DNA of 64,000 nucleotides from Roseobacter litoralis Och 149 (GCF_000154785.2 NC_015730.1:1240001-1304000); one strand, 5' to 3'. Counted from the first letter of the stretch, positions 28,533 to 38,799 are shown. The notes: generated from the letters alone by a model not told the origin. Translations and numbers: made by a program.

Positions 28533-28751
28533 TTAGCGGATCATTGTGTTCTCTGCGACCGCGTCGATGTCTGAGCGGCTCAGGCCGATGTCTTCCAGTT
28601 CACGATCTGTCAAACCGGACAGAGCGTTGCGTGTGACGCGCGCGTCGTTCCATGAAACAACTGTTGCGATTGCTGCGCTGATGGTGGCAAAGAAACGGCT
28701 CGATGCTGTGGCGGAGCCGTATGTGGTGCGGGTGGTGTCAAAAGTAGCCAT
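28533..28751 (-). CDS. DUF1127 domain small protein
   Basis: A 72-residue protein whose C-terminal 30 residues, RVTRNALSGLTDRELEDIGLSRSDID, are the DUF1127 (YjiS-like) motif. In alphaproteobacteria small DUF1127 proteins affect RNA turnover and phosphate or C1 metabolism, but this one is uncharacterised. ATG at 28751 is supported by AAGGACGG a few bases upstream on the minus strand; a longer 113-residue reading has no similarity. It ends near the shared terminator. Confidence 0.85.
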   Translation of the reverse strand: MATFDTTRTTYGSATASSRFFATISAAIATVVSWNDARVTRNALSGLTDRELEDIGLSRSDIDAVAENTMIR

Positions 28752-29083
28752 TGTAGCCGTCCTTATATCTATCTGAGTTGACCGGTCATGCCGGTGTGTT
28801 GTGAGAGGCAGATAGGGTCTGCCCGAATTTTCAGCAAGGTGAGAAAGCGCATGGGCGGTATGCAATTTCCGCATAGGTCTTGATTTCGGTTAACCTAAAG
28901 TAAACAAACAAAAAATGATGCAGCGTATGTGTCGGAAACCAACCATTTGACGGCGCTTTTTGACCTAAAATTCGCGGCAAGCCGGAAAACCGACCGCGAG
29001 GGTTTGAAAAAGGAACCGCTTGGCGCATGTTCGCCTTTCGTGCTAATGCATAAAAAACGAATAAAAAGAGCAGGACAGCATTT
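28752..29083. other. Divergent intergenic region, DUF1127 gene / ruvC
   Basis: This 332-base gap holds the promoters of both flanking genes. It is clearly AT-richer than the coding DNA in its middle part (around 28,890 to 28,925). Visible elements are a GTTC-N7-GTGC motif near ruvC and a TTAACC-type half site near 28,893. No further gene or RNA structure was recognised. Confidence 0.5.
29029..29043 (+). promoter_or_regulatory. Possible LexA (SOS) box upstream of ruvC
   Basis: The sequence GTTC-N7-GTGC differs by one base from the alphaproteobacterial LexA operator GTTC-N7-GTTC and lies 40 bases before the ruvC start. ruvCAB belongs to the SOS regulon in several bacteria. A one-mismatch 8-base pattern can occur by chance, so this is only a candidate. 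Confidence 0.3.
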
Positions 29084-29590
29084 ATGACACGGGTAATTGG
29101 CATTGATCCGGGGCTACGAAACCTCGGCTGGGGCGTCATTGAACTTTCCGGCAGTCGAATCGCGCATGTGGCCAATGGGGTTTGTGTCTCGGTCGGAACT
29201 GAATTGTCAGATCGCCTGCTGTCTTTGCATGAGCAACTCACGGCCGTGGTCTTGAAGTTTGCGCCGGATGAGGCTGCGGTCGAGCAGACATTCGTCAACA
29301 AGGATGGTGCCGGGACGCTCAAGCTGGGTCAGGCGCGCGGGATTGCGATGCTGGTGCCGGCACAGGCAGGCCTGCGCGTTGGTGAATACGCGCCTAACAA
29401 GATCAAGAAGACGGTGGTGGGGGTTGGTCACGCGGACAAGGGACAGGTGTTGCATATGGTGCGCTTGCAATTGCCCGGTGCAGAGATCAAAAGCCCGGAT
29501 GCGGCGGATGCTTTGGCGATTGCCATCTGTCACGCACACCACGGGGGAGCGGCTGGTTTGGGCGCCGCAATTGCAAAGGCAACCGCATGA
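29084..29590 (+). CDS. ruvC: Holliday junction resolvase RuvC
   Basis: A 168-residue RNase H-fold endonuclease that cuts Holliday junctions. The acidic tetrad is recognisable: Asp in [15 protein letters not shown], Glu in [11 protein letters not shown] and the C-terminal [14 protein letters not shown]. The length is normal. It is the first gene of the ruvCAB operon; its stop overlaps the ruvA start (ATGA). Confidence 0.97.
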   Translation: MTRVIGIDPGLRNLGWGVIELSGSRIAHVANGVCVSVGTELSDRLLSLHEQLTAVVLKFAPDEAAVEQTFVNKDGAGTLKLGQARGIAMLVPAQAGLRVGEYAPNKIKKTVVGVGHADKGQVLHMVRLQLPGAEIKSPDAADALAIAICHAHHGGAAGLGAAIAKATA

Positions 29591-30243
29591 TTGGCAAGAT
29601 CACAGGCCGTCTTGAATATCGCACAACGGATCACGTGCTGATAGATGTGCGCGGCGTCGGGTATCTGGTCTTTTGCTCGGAACGTACATTGGCGGCTCTG
29701 CCGGGTGTGGGCGAGGTCGTCGCGTTATATACGGACCTGCTGGTGCGCGAGGACGTGATGCAGCTTTTTGGTTTCACCACGCTCACGGAAAAGGAATGGC
29801 ATCGATTGCTGACCTCCGTACAGGGGGTCGGGGCCAAGGCGTCGCTTGCAATCCTCGGCACCCTCGGGGCGGATGGCGTCAGCCGGGCCATCGCTCTCGG
29901 CGATTGGAACGCGGTCAAGGCGGCCAAGGGGGTCGGCCCAAAAATCGCGCAACGCGTCGTTCTTGACCTCAAGGACAAAGCACCAAGCGTCATGGGCATG
30001 CGCGACACGCAAGCCATCGCAAGCGCTGATGCCACAGACACGGTCATTGAAACGACGGCCACGCCAGCCCCGGTGTTGCAAAACCCATCGGCACAGGCCG
30101 AGGCTCTGTCAGCCCTGTCCAATCTGGGCTATGGTCCGGGGGACGCGGCGGGCGCTGTGGCTGAGGCGGCAGGCGAGATGCCTGAGGCAGAAACGCCTGA
30201 TCTGATCCGGGCGGCATTGAAACGGCTCGCACCCAAAGGATAG
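29587..30243 (+). CDS. ruvA: Holliday junction DNA helicase subunit RuvA
   Basis: A 218-residue junction-binding protein. The N-terminal OB domain starts [12 protein letters not shown]; two helix-hairpin-helix motifs follow ([17 protein letters not shown] and [18 protein letters not shown]). The C-terminal domain that contacts RuvB is [18 protein letters not shown], linked by an acidic Ala-rich stretch. It is coupled to ruvC and 25 bases ahead of ruvB. Confidence 0.97.
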   Translation: MIGKITGRLEYRTTDHVLIDVRGVGYLVFCSERTLAALPGVGEVVALYTDLLVREDVMQLFGFTTLTEKEWHRLLTSVQGVGAKASLAILGTLGADGVSRAIALGDWNAVKAAKGVGPKIAQRVVLDLKDKAPSVMGMRDTQAIASADATDTVIETTATPAPVLQNPSAQAEALSALSNLGYGPGDAAGAVAEAAGEMPEAETPDLIRAALKRLAPKG

Positions 30244-30268
30244 GCTGCGACCAGATGCAGGATAATTC

Positions 30269-31291
30269 ATGAGCGATATTGACCCGACGGTACGCCCTGA
30301 CCCTCTGCCCGAGGATCATGATCGCGCCCTGCGCCCGCAAGTGCTGGACGAATTCGTGGGGCAGGCCGACGTGCGCGCCAACCTCAAGGTGTTCATTGCT
30401 TCTGCACGGCAACGGGGTGAGGCGATGGATCATACGCTATTTCACGGTCCGCCGGGATTGGGCAAGACGACACTGGCACAGATCATGGCGCGCGAATTGG
30501 GTGTTGGGTTTCGCATGACCAGCGGCCCGGTGCTGGCCAAGGCGGGCGACCTTGCGGCGATCCTGACCAATCTGGAAAAACGCGATGTGCTCTTTATCGA
30601 TGAAATCCACAGGCTCAACCCCGCCGTCGAAGAAGTGCTTTACCCCGCCCTCGAAGACTTCGAACTTGATCTGGTCATCGGGGAGGGTCCTGCCGCGCGC
30701 ACGGTGCGGATCGAACTGCAGCCCTTCACACTTGTGGGCGCGACCACGCGGATGGGGCTGCTGACGACGCCGTTGCGCGACCGATTTGGCATCCCCACGC
30801 GGTTGCAGTTTTACACCGAAGACGAGCTTTTCATTATCGTGGAGCGGAATGCGCGCAAACTTGGGGCCCCGGCAGATCAGGGTGGCGCGCGTGAAATTGC
30901 GCGCCGGGCCCGCGGTACGCCCCGGATTGCAGGGCGATTGCTACGCCGCGTCGTCGATTTCGCGGTCGTCGAGGGCGATGGGCGTGTCACGCGCGAGCTT
31001 GCGGATATGGCGCTGAACCGGCTGGGCGTGGATCATCTGGGACTTGATGGTGCGGACCGGCGCTATTTGCGGCTGATCGCCGAGAATTACGCGGGCGGAC
31101 CCGTGGGCATTGAAACGATGAGCGCGGCCCTCAGCGAAAGCCGCGATGCGCTCGAAGAGGTCATCGAACCCTTCCTGTTGCAGCAGGGGTTGATCCAGCG
31201 CACGCCGCGCGGGCGCATGTTGGCGCAAAAGGGTTGGACGCATCTGGGCCTTGACGCGCCGCGCGCCCAGACGGATTTGTTTGGGGGATAA
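30269..31291 (+). CDS. ruvB: Holliday junction branch migration ATPase RuvB
   Basis: A 340-residue AAA+ motor for branch migration. The Walker A motif is [14 protein letters not shown], Walker [10 protein letters not shown], the sensor 1 region GATTRMGLL, and the arginine-bearing [13 protein letters not shown] follows. The winged-helix C-terminus ends with the family pattern [22 protein letters not shown]. Third gene of ruvCAB. Confidence 0.97.
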   Translation: MSDIDPTVRPDPLPEDHDRALRPQVLDEFVGQADVRANLKVFIASARQRGEAMDHTLFHGPPGLGKTTLAQIMARELGVGFRMTSGPVLAKAGDLAAILTNLEKRDVLFIDEIHRLNPAVEEVLYPALEDFELDLVIGEGPAARTVRIELQPFTLVGATTRMGLLTTPLRDRFGIPTRLQFYTEDELFIIVERNARKLGAPADQGGAREIARRARGTPRIAGRLLRRVVDFAVVEGDGRVTRELADMALNRLGVDHLGLDGADRRYLRLIAENYAGGPVGIETMSAALSESRDALEEVIEPFLLQQGLIQRTPRGRMLAQKGWTHLGLDAPRAQTDLFGG

Positions 31292-31333
31292 GCGGCGCCT
31301 GCGCGTGCCGCCAAGCAGGAGACAGCAGCCGTT

Positions 31334-31960
31334 ATGATGGATGCCAGCGAGATCGAAGCGCTTTTTACGCGCAGCGCGGGTCAGTTCACCTTTGCCCGGT
31401 GGGGGCGGCCCATTGCGCCTGTTGTTTTTGGTGTGACGGATGAAACACTGTCCGTGATCAAGGGCGCGCTTGAGGCGGTCATGGCGCTATCGGGGCACAA
31501 GATGGCCGAGACGGACCCCGAGCTTGGCAGCAACCTGATGATGTTTTTCTTTCGCGACTGGGACGAGTTGCCGGAGGTGCCGGGGCTCGATCGACTGGTG
31601 CCCGATCTGGGGCCGTTGCTGGCGCGCCTCAAACAGGCGGATGCGAACCAATACCGTATTTTCCACTTTGACACTGACGGCGGGATCAAGGCCTGTTTCG
31701 TTTTCCTGCGGATGGAAGAAAACCTGAGCGCTGTGCCTGCTGAAACCCTCGCGCTCAGTCAGATAGTGCAATCGGTTTTATTGTGGTCGGACATGGCCTT
31801 CAAAGACCGCTCACCCTTGGCGGTAGCGGGCGAGAAGACCATTCTGCGCCCGGATATCGCCGGGCTTATCCGTGCGGCCTATGATCCTGTTCTGCCGGTG
31901 GCATCGTCGGACGCCAGCCATGCGCTTCGGCTCGCGGCACGCGTGGGGCTGTCACAATGA
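31334..31960 (+). CDS. Conserved hypothetical protein, 208 aa
   Basis: I do not recognise the family. It is a soluble mixed alpha/beta protein with no signal peptide. Noticeable parts are FTFARWGRPIAPVVFGVTDET near residue 20 and a dense FHFDTDGGIKACFVFLRM strand region around residue 115. The start may be either of two adjacent ATG codons. It follows ruvB by about 40 bases, and its stop overlaps the ybgC start (ATGA), so it physically joins the ruv and tol clusters. Confidence 0.75.
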   Translation: MMDASEIEALFTRSAGQFTFARWGRPIAPVVFGVTDETLSVIKGALEAVMALSGHKMAETDPELGSNLMMFFFRDWDELPEVPGLDRLVPDLGPLLARLKQADANQYRIFHFDTDGGIKACFVFLRMEENLSAVPAETLALSQIVQSVLLWSDMAFKDRSPLAVAGEKTILRPDIAGLIRAAYDPVLPVASSDASHALRLAARVGLSQ

Positions 31961-32355
31961 GCCACAGCTTTCCCATCCGCGTCTATTACGAAGATACGGA
32001 TATGGCCGGGATCGTCTATTACGCCAATTACCTGCGCTATATTGAACGCGCGCGCAGCGACTGGGTGCGCGAGATCGGCATCGACCAGCTTGAGATGAAA
32101 GCCGCAGGCGTTGTTTTCGCCGTCAGGCGGGTCGAGGCGGATTACATCGTCCCGGCAACCTTTGATGACCGGCTGACGGTGCGCACTGAAATGACGCAGC
32201 TGACGCCCGCTCGTATGGTGATGTCGCAGGACGTTTGGCGCGACGAGACGCTGTTGTTTGCGGCAAAGGTGACGATTGTGTGCATCGGGCCGGGGGGTAA
32301 GCCCACGAGATTGCCAGCAAATCTCCGCTCACTGCCCCTATGTGATGGGCGATAA
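31957..32355 (+). CDS. ybgC: Tol-Pal system-associated acyl-CoA thioesterase YbgC
   Basis: A 132-residue hotdog-fold thioesterase. The signature YYEDTDMAGIVYYANYLRYIERARSDW carries the catalytic Asp of the 4-hydroxybenzoyl-CoA thioesterase type. The gene precedes tolQ, as in many proteobacteria, where YbgC is thought to act on phospholipid-linked acyl-CoA or ACP. The start overlaps the preceding unknown gene by four bases. Confidence 0.95.
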   Translation: MSHSFPIRVYYEDTDMAGIVYYANYLRYIERARSDWVREIGIDQLEMKAAGVVFAVRRVEADYIVPATFDDRLTVRTEMTQLTPARMVMSQDVWRDETLLFAAKVTIVCIGPGGKPTRLPANLRSLPLCDGR

Positions 32356-32453
32356 CACCATAGTGATAGCTTTCTGCACAAGGCTGGGCTAGACTTGGCA
32401 TCAATGGAGGTCGAAACAATCGACCCCGGGTGTATTGGGCAAAGAGCAGGCAT

Positions 32454-33149
32454 ATGGAAGCAGAAACGCTGGCTATGGCGCATGAGATTGATTTCTCATT
32501 CTTCGGATTATTCGCGCGCGCAACAATAGTCGTAAAACTAGTTATGATCATGCTGATTGTGGCCTCGTTCTGGGCGTGGTCGGTGATCGTGATAAAGCTG
32601 ATCCTCTATCGTAAGACGCGCCATGAAGCGGCGGTTTTTGATCGCGCCTTCTGGTCGGGCGAGCCGCTGGACGGTCTGTTCGAAGAGGTCGGCCCGGCCC
32701 CTTCGGGCGGTACGGAAAAGATATTCGCCGCCGGGATGATGGAATGGCAACGCTCGCATCACGATGACGGCGGGCTGATCGCAGGGGCGACGCAGCGGAT
32801 CGACCGCTCCATGGATGTGGCGATCAACAAGGAATCCGAGCATCTGCGCGATGGCCTGACGGTCTTGGCCACCATCGGGTCGTCCACGCCGTTCATTGGC
32901 CTATTCGGGACTGTCATCGGGATCATGAACGCTTTTATCGAGATTGCAGAGCAGCAGAACACCAACCTCGCCGTTGTCGCGCCCGGTATCGCCGAGGCAT
33001 TGCTCGCCACGGGTCTGGGGCTGTTCGCGGCCATCCCGGCGGTGATTTATTACAACAAGCTCAGTGCGGATGCAGACCGTATTCTCGCAGGTTACGAGTC
33101 CTTTGCCGATGAGTTCGCAACCATCCTCAGCCGCCAGTTGGACAGTTGA
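32454..33149 (+). CDS. tolQ: Tol-Pal system proton channel subunit TolQ
   Basis: A 231-residue inner-membrane protein of the MotA/TolQ/ExbB family with three hydrophobic segments: near residues 22 to 44 (LVMIMLIVASFWAWSVIVIK), 130 to 155 (LATIGSSTPFIGLFGTVIGI) and 170 to 195. The GLFGTVIGIMNAF and ALLATGLGLFAAIPAVI motifs are diagnostic. With TolR it energises TolA for outer-membrane constriction at division. ATG at 32454 is used; ATG at 32475 would also fit. Confidence 0.95.
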   Translation: MEAETLAMAHEIDFSFFGLFARATIVVKLVMIMLIVASFWAWSVIVIKLILYRKTRHEAAVFDRAFWSGEPLDGLFEEVGPAPSGGTEKIFAAGMMEWQRSHHDDGGLIAGATQRIDRSMDVAINKESEHLRDGLTVLATIGSSTPFIGLFGTVIGIMNAFIEIAEQQNTNLAVVAPGIAEALLATGLGLFAAIPAVIYYNKLSADADRILAGYESFADEFATILSRQLDS

Positions 33150-33152
33150 GCC

Positions 33153-33647
33153 ATGGGTGCCAATGTTCTCCAGAAACCGGGCGGCAGCACCAAGCGGCGC
33201 AGGCGGACCACGCGCGCGCAGCCCATGTCTGAGATCAACGTAACGCCATTCGTCGATGTAATGCTGGTGCTGTTGATCATCTTTATGGTTGCCGCACCGC
33301 TGCTGACAGTCGGCGTGCCGGTTGAACTGCCAAAGACGGCCGCAGGCGCATTGCCCACGGACCAAGAGGAACCCCTGACCGTTACGATCACGGCGGAAGG
33401 ATCCATTCAAATCCAGACCACTGAGACGGCAGGCAACGAACTGATCCCGAAACTGCGCGCCATCGCGGCGGAGCGGACCTCGGACAGGGTGTTTTTACGT
33501 GCCGATGGCTCGGTGCCTTATCTGCGCGTCATGGAAGTGATGGGGGCCTTGAACGCCGGTGGATTTTCCAACATCGGTTTGGTGACGGATATTGGTGGCC
33601 CAACGCTCGATGGGCGCGACGGGGCTGCCGACGGGGCAGATCGGTAG
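33153..33647 (+). CDS. tolR: Tol-Pal system protein TolR (ExbD family)
   Basis: A 164-residue protein with a basic N-terminus, one membrane segment (VDVMLVLLIIFMVAAPLL) containing the proton-path Asp in INVTPFVDVML, and a periplasmic domain. The usual TolR pattern VGVPVELPKT and VFLRADGSVPYLRVMEVM is present. It follows tolQ by three bases. Confidence 0.95.
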   Translation: MGANVLQKPGGSTKRRRRTTRAQPMSEINVTPFVDVMLVLLIIFMVAAPLLTVGVPVELPKTAAGALPTDQEEPLTVTITAEGSIQIQTTETAGNELIPKLRAIAAERTSDRVFLRADGSVPYLRVMEVMGALNAGGFSNIGLVTDIGGPTLDGRDGAADGADR

Positions 33648-33654
33648 GCGCGCG

Positions 33655-34758
33655 GTGCACACCGGTCACTATATCTCAGGGGCGGGACATCTCGTTTTGC
33701 TGGGCTGGATGGCGTTTGGCGATGTCTTTGCCGCTGAACCTTTGCCGTCCCAGACCACTGATGTGTCGGTCGTTTCCAGCGCTGAATACGCCGCACTGGT
33801 CGCTGCGGTGCAACCGCCGCAATCCGTGACAGAGATTGCGCAACCTGCGACACCCTCCGTGGTGCCGGACGCACCGCAAGTGCCGGATCAGCCAGAAGAT
33901 CAGACCGATCTGACGACCCCGCAGGCGACCCTCACGCCGGAGGCGGAAACGCCGCCGGATGTGTCCGAGATTGAACCCTTGCCCCCGCGCGCCGACATCT
34001 CGGATCAAGCGCCTGTTCTCGATCAGCCCGAGGCGGACATCGCCGTTCTGGCGCCTGACATCAGCGACACTCCTGTGCCCCAAGCCGCAGAACGTGTGGC
34101 CCCCGAAGCCTTTGCCCCGCCTGCGCCCGAAGCCTTGCCCGACCCTGTTGAGCGCGACGCGGTCGCGCCGGATGCCACAGGGGACGAAACGCAGGACCCC
34201 GCAGATGCGACCGCACCGGAGGCCGCCGCGACCGAGATCGTGACCGAAGCCGACCGCCCCGCGCGGGCGCCCGAGCAATCACAACGCCCGCCCGCGCGGC
34301 GACCCGAAGCGCCCGTGCGCACTGCCGTGGCACCGCCCGCCGAACCAGAAACGCCATCAACGGATGATGCCGTGAACGCCGCCCTGCAAGAGGCGCTGTC
34401 GAATGAAACGCCCGCGCCTGCCGTGCCGCAAGGCCCGCCGCTGTCGGCGGGTGAAAAGGATGCGCTGCGGGTGGAGGTGTCCAATTGCTGGAACGTCGGT
34501 TCACTTTCAACGGATGCGCTTAACACCACGGTCGTGGTCGAAGTGTCGATGTCACAGGACGGAAGGCCGATCACCGGGTCGATCCGGATGGCGTCGAGTT
34601 CCGGTGGTTCCGAAGCGGCCGCGAGACAGGCATTTGAGGCGGCGCGGCGTGCAATCATTCGCTGTGGCGCGCGCGGCTTCAATTTACCGGTTGAGAAATA
34701 CAGCCAATGGCAAGACATTGAGATGACATTCAATCCCGAAAGGATGCGGGTCAAATGA
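33655..34758 (+). CDS. tolA: TolA-like energy transducer
   Basis: A 367-residue protein by position and layout. One N-terminal membrane segment ([19 protein letters not shown]) is followed by about 230 residues that are rich in Pro, Ala, Glu and Asp, unlike the Lys/Ala helix of E. coli TolA. The C-terminal globular domain ([12 protein letters not shown]...[13 protein letters not shown]) matches TolA domain III. GTG at 33655 lies directly behind the tolR stop; ATG codons at 33592 or 33610 would overlap tolR. It links TolQR to Pal. Confidence 0.88.
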   Translation: MHTGHYISGAGHLVLLGWMAFGDVFAAEPLPSQTTDVSVVSSAEYAALVAAVQPPQSVTEIAQPATPSVVPDAPQVPDQPEDQTDLTTPQATLTPEAETPPDVSEIEPLPPRADISDQAPVLDQPEADIAVLAPDISDTPVPQAAERVAPEAFAPPAPEALPDPVERDAVAPDATGDETQDPADATAPEAAATEIVTEADRPARAPEQSQRPPARRPEAPVRTAVAPPAEPETPSTDDAVNAALQEALSNETPAPAVPQGPPLSAGEKDALRVEVSNCWNVGSLSTDALNTTVVVEVSMSQDGRPITGSIRMASSSGGSEAAARQAFEAARRAIIRCGARGFNLPVEKYSQWQDIEMTFNPERMRVK

Positions 34759-36086
34759 GTTTTCAGATACGAGTATTCACAGCAATTCTGGCTGTTCTAT
34801 CGCTTTTCACAGCGCCGGCGCTGGCCCAGAACAGCGGACCGCTGCGCATTGAGATCACGGAAGGCGTGATCGAGCCTTTGCCCTTTGCATTGCCGGTTTT
34901 CGAAGCCGAGACCGCCGATGCCACGGGCGTGGCGGCACAGATCACTGAAGTGATTTCTGCCGACCTGACAGGCACCGGGCTGTTTCGTGAAATTGAACCG
35001 GGCGCTTTTATCAGCAACGTCAGCAGCTTTGCCGCGCCGATCCAATATGCGGACTGGAAAGCCATCAATGCCCAAGCGCTGATTACCGGTGCAGTGGCCG
35101 TGCAGGGCAACCAGCTGAACGTGAAATTCCGGCTTTACGATGTGTTTTCCGGGGCGGAAATGGGCGATGGGTTGCAGTTTTCCGCCACGCCCGAAGGCTG
35201 GCGGCGCATGGCGCATAAGGTGGCGGATGCGGTCTATAGCCGGATCACGGGTGAGGGCGGGTATTTCGACAGCCGCGTCGTCTATGTCTCTGAAACCGGC
35301 ACCAAGGATGCACGTCAAAAACGGCTGGCGATCATGGATTACGATGGGGCAAATGTGAAATACCTCACCGATAGCAGTTCGATCGTGCTGGCCCCGAGGT
35401 TTTCGCCAGATGGTCAGCGGGTGCTTTACACCAGCTATGAAACAGGATTCCCGCGCATCTATGTGCTTGATGTGACCTCGGTGCAGCGCCGCGCGCTGGA
35501 AAGCCAGGAAGGCACGATGAGCTTTGCACCGCGTTTTGCACCGGACGGAGAAACCATCGTCTTTTCGCTCAGCCAGGGCGGGAATACTGATATTTACCGG
35601 ATGAATGTAAATGGTGGGCCCGCGACCCGGCTGACGGCGGCCCCCTCGATTGAGACGGCACCGAGCTATTCACCAGATGGCACGCAAATCGTGTTCGAAA
35701 GTGATCGTTCGGGGTCACAGCAATTGTATGTGATGCCCGCAAGCGGCGGCGAGGCGCGCCGTATTTCGTTCGGGCCGGGGCGCTACGGCACACCGGTCTG
35801 GTCGCCGCGCGGCGATCTGGTTGCCTTCACCAAACAAAATGCCGGGCGGTTCCATATCGGCGTAATGCGTCTTGATGGATCAGAAGAGCGTTTGCTCACA
35901 GCTTCGTTTCTTGACGAAGGACCCACATGGTCGCCCAATGGTCGCGTGATCATGTTTTCGCGCGAAACGCAGGGCGCACAGGGACGCGCCACGCTTTATT
36001 CCGTGGATATCACGGGCAGAAACCTGCGCCCTGTGCGCACGCCCGAAGGGGGGTCTGACCCGTCATGGTCCCCGTTGCAGAGATGA
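34755..36086 (+). CDS. tolB: Tol-Pal system periplasmic beta-propeller TolB
   Basis: A 443-residue periplasmic protein. A signal peptide covers the first 25 residues or so ([18 protein letters not shown]). The N-terminal alpha/beta domain is followed by a six-bladed beta-propeller with repeated [18 protein letters not shown] units (for example [41 protein letters not shown]). The start overlaps the tolA stop (ATGA). Confidence 0.97.
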   Translation: MSFQIRVFTAILAVLSLFTAPALAQNSGPLRIEITEGVIEPLPFALPVFEAETADATGVAAQITEVISADLTGTGLFREIEPGAFISNVSSFAAPIQYADWKAINAQALITGAVAVQGNQLNVKFRLYDVFSGAEMGDGLQFSATPEGWRRMAHKVADAVYSRITGEGGYFDSRVVYVSETGTKDARQKRLAIMDYDGANVKYLTDSSSIVLAPRFSPDGQRVLYTSYETGFPRIYVLDVTSVQRRALESQEGTMSFAPRFAPDGETIVFSLSQGGNTDIYRMNVNGGPATRLTAAPSIETAPSYSPDGTQIVFESDRSGSQQLYVMPASGGEARRISFGPGRYGTPVWSPRGDLVAFTKQNAGRFHIGVMRLDGSEERLLTASFLDEGPTWSPNGRVIMFSRETQGAQGRATLYSVDITGRNLRPVRTPEGGSDPSWSPLQR

Positions 36087-36176
36087 AGGATATGCGCGAA
36101 ACAATTTCTATTGGCGGCGCGCATGTGATAAAATATCACGCATAATAATAACATTTGACCGAATGAGGCAAAGAGC

Positions 36177-36698
36177 ATGAAACTTACACGGAATATTCTT
36201 TTACTTGTGGCGGGGCTTGCGCTGGCGGCCTGTACCGATCCGGGCCGCTTTGGTACCGACGGCAGTGGTGCTGGTGGCATCGGCGGGGCTGGCGGCGGTG
36301 CGATTGTGCCGGGCAGCGCCAATGATCCGACCTCTACCGCGTATTTCAATCAGACCGTGGGTGACAGGGTGCTGTTCTCTGTGGACGAATCCGCGATTAA
36401 TGCGGTCGGTCAGACCACGGTAGAGGGTCAGGCGCAGTGGCTGCTGGCGAATACGGATTACACGGCGGTGATCGAGGGTCACGCAGATGAACAGGGCACG
36501 CGCGAATATAACGTCGCCCTTGGCGCGCGGCGGGCAAATGCGGTGCGCGAATATCTGATTTCGCGCGGGGTTGCGGGCAACCGGTTGCAGACCGTCAGCT
36601 ACGGCAAGGAACGCCCGATTGAGATTTGCAGCAGCGAAGAGTGCTATGCGAAAAACCGCCGGGCTGTGACGGTTCTGGCCAGCGGCCTGTCCGGATAA
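36177..36698 (+). CDS. pal: Peptidoglycan-associated lipoprotein Pal
   Basis: A 173-residue outer-membrane lipoprotein. The signal sequence ends at the lipobox LALAAC. A Gly-rich linker is followed by the OmpA-like domain with VEGHADEQGTREYNVALGARRANAVREYL, which binds peptidoglycan. An AT-rich 90-base gap with a small GTGAT/ATCAC inverted repeat (36125 to 36139) separates it from tolB, so a separate promoter is possible. Confidence 0.96.
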   Translation: MKLTRNILLLVAGLALAACTDPGRFGTDGSGAGGIGGAGGGAIVPGSANDPTSTAYFNQTVGDRVLFSVDESAINAVGQTTVEGQAQWLLANTDYTAVIEGHADEQGTREYNVALGARRANAVREYLISRGVAGNRLQTVSYGKERPIEICSSEECYAKNRRAVTVLASGLSG

Positions 36699-36702
36699 TA
36701 CG

Positions 36703-37548
36703 ATGCGTTTTGTTGTACTCTGTGCCGTAGCTTTGTTGATTGCTCCCCTCCCGGCGGCGGCGCAGGATGACCAGACCCTTGCCGACATCCGGCAGGAACT
36801 CACGGTGCTTTACGTCGAAATGCAGCGTTTGAAGCGCGAGCTTTCCACCACCGGCGGCCCGTCGGTGGCCGTTGGCGGCGACACGGTACTGGATCGGTTG
36901 TCCGTGATGGAAAACGAGATGCAGCGTTTGACCTCGAAAACGGAAGAGCTGGAGTTTCGCGTCAACCGGATCGTTGAGGATGGGACCAACCGGATTGGCG
37001 ATCTGGAATTTCGTCTGGTTGAACTCGAGGGCGGCGATATCAGCACCTTGGGGGAAACCACCACGCTTGGCGGCGACACGGGCACCCCGGTGCCAACAAC
37101 CGGCGGCACTGCAGCGCCCCAGCCGCCTGCGTCTTCCGGGGTTGTGCCCGGCGGGTCGCAACTTGCGGTCGGTGAAGAAGATGATTTTAAAAACGCGCAG
37201 GCCGCCTTGGCAGATGGGAATTATCAATCCGCCGCGGACCAGTTTGCCGCCTTTTCAATGAATTATCCCGGGGGTCCTCTGGCGGCGGGCGCTGATCTGG
37301 GCCGTGGTGAGGCGCTCGAAGGGCTGGGGCGCACACGCGAAGCAGCGCGCGCCTATCTGGATAGTTTCAGCGCAGAACCAACAGGGCAGGTGGCGCCACA
37401 GGCGCTCTTCCGGCTGGGCAAATCACTGGGTGCGTTGAATCAGGTCGCCGAGGCCTGTGTCACGCTTTCAGAGGTGGGTATTCGGTTCGCAGGTGATCCG
37501 GCAGTGGTGCAGGCCGAAGAGGCCCGTCGCACGCTGGCCTGTCCGTAA
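36703..37548 (+). CDS. cpoB: Tol-Pal system coordinator CpoB (YbgF)
   Basis: A 281-residue periplasmic protein. It has a signal peptide (LLIAPLPAAAQ), an N-terminal coiled coil (residues 25 to 95, with repeated heptads such as MQRLKRELSTT and MENEMQRLTSKTEEL), a Pro/Gly/Thr linker, and a C-terminal TPR domain from about residue 160 (FKNAQAALADGNYQSAADQFAAF). This is the order seen in CpoB/YbgF. It follows pal by four bases. Confidence 0.93.
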   Translation: MRFVVLCAVALLIAPLPAAAQDDQTLADIRQELTVLYVEMQRLKRELSTTGGPSVAVGGDTVLDRLSVMENEMQRLTSKTEELEFRVNRIVEDGTNRIGDLEFRLVELEGGDISTLGETTTLGGDTGTPVPTTGGTAAPQPPASSGVVPGGSQLAVGEEDDFKNAQAALADGNYQSAADQFAAFSMNYPGGPLAAGADLGRGEALEGLGRTREAARAYLDSFSAEPTGQVAPQALFRLGKSLGALNQVAEACVTLSEVGIRFAGDPAVVQAEEARRTLACP

Positions 37549-37554
37549 CGCATC

Positions 37555-38799
37555 ATGTCCGATCCTGAAGGCGAGATCGATGCCCATTTTTCGCCTGACA
37601 TCCCAAAAGCTCTTGGCGTTGCCGTGTCGGGGGGAAGCGATTCAATGGCGCTGCTGGTCTTGCTGCGCGACTATGCTGCACGCAACAGGATCGCGCTTTC
37701 CTGTGCAACCGTGGATCATGGGCTGAGGCCCGAGGCCGCTGCCGAGGCGGAAGGTGTCGCAGCCTATTGCGCCGCGCATGATGTGCCACATGTCACTCTG
37801 AAATGGACGGGTTGGAACGGCAAAGGCAATACGCAAAACGCTGCCCGCGTGGCGCGCTATCGGCTGCTGGCGGATTGGGCGCGCGGGCAGGGCATTACGG
37901 ATATCGCGCTGGGTCACACGCAGGATGATCAGGCCGAAACCGTGCTGATGGGGCTGGCGCGTGCGTCCGGCGTTGATGGGCTCAGCGCCATGGCGGCGCG
38001 GCGCGATGACCGGGGCCTGTGTTGGCACCGGCCGCTGTTGGCAATGTCGCGCGCGCAATTGCGCGGATTTCTGCGGGGGCGCGGCGTGGCGTGGTGCGAG
38101 GATCCGAGCAATGAGGACGATCAATTTGAGCGGATAAAGGCGCGTCGCGCGCTTGCGACATTGGCGGATCTGGGCGTGGATCGCGCGTCGCTGGCACAGG
38201 TGGCGGGGAACATGGCGCAGGCGCGCAGCGCTCTTGAACACCAGACGATGCAGGCCGTTCGTGATCTCGTCTGCCTGCGGGGCGGTGGAGCGGCAATGCC
38301 CTGGTCCGGGTTTCTAGGTTTGCCACAAGAGATCGCCCGCCGATTGCTGGTGGCGGCCATCGACTGGATCGCCGCACCATCACATGCGCCGCGACAAAAA
38401 GCCCTCGCAGCTGCTCTGGCGGCTGCTGAGACCAGCGACAGCGCAACAGTAGCGGGCTGTCGTCTGATCCGGGTGGGCGATACGTTCTGGATTTTCAGGG
38501 AGTTTCAGGCCGTGGCGCACATCAGGTCTGATGCCTCAGCGCTTTGGGACGACAGGTGGCAAATTTTCGGAGATCAAAACGCAGAAGTCAGCGAAATCAG
38601 GGCGTTAGGCGAAGATGGCCTGCTGCAGTGCCCTGAATGGCGTGGCACCGACCTGCCGCGCACGCTGTTGCTGGCCACACCTGCCGTCTGGCAGGGCGAT
38701 GTCCTTATCGCCGCACCCGTGGCACAAAGCACATCAGCCTGGCGCGCGGAAGTGATAAAAAGGCCGGGCTGCCTTTTCGATCGGGTATTCGGCCATTGA
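37555..38799 (+). CDS. tilS: tRNA(Ile)-lysidine synthetase TilS
   Basis: A 414-residue ATP-dependent enzyme that converts C34 of the AUA-reading tRNA-Ile to lysidine. The PP-loop motif is AVSGGSDSMALL near residue 25, followed by ATVDHGLRPEAAAEAE and ALGHTQDDQAETVLMGLARASGVDGL. The C-terminal part is less conserved, as is usual. It begins six bases after cpoB and precedes ftsH, a common arrangement. Confidence 0.94.
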   Translation: MSDPEGEIDAHFSPDIPKALGVAVSGGSDSMALLVLLRDYAARNRIALSCATVDHGLRPEAAAEAEGVAAYCAAHDVPHVTLKWTGWNGKGNTQNAARVARYRLLADWARGQGITDIALGHTQDDQAETVLMGLARASGVDGLSAMAARRDDRGLCWHRPLLAMSRAQLRGFLRGRGVAWCEDPSNEDDQFERIKARRALATLADLGVDRASLAQVAGNMAQARSALEHQTMQAVRDLVCLRGGGAAMPWSGFLGLPQEIARRLLVAAIDWIAAPSHAPRQKALAAALAAAETSDSATVAGCRLIRVGDTFWIFREFQAVAHIRSDASALWDDRWQIFGDQNAEVSEIRALGEDGLLQCPEWRGTDLPRTLLLATPAVWQGDVLIAAPVAQSTSAWRAEVIKRPGCLFDRVFGH

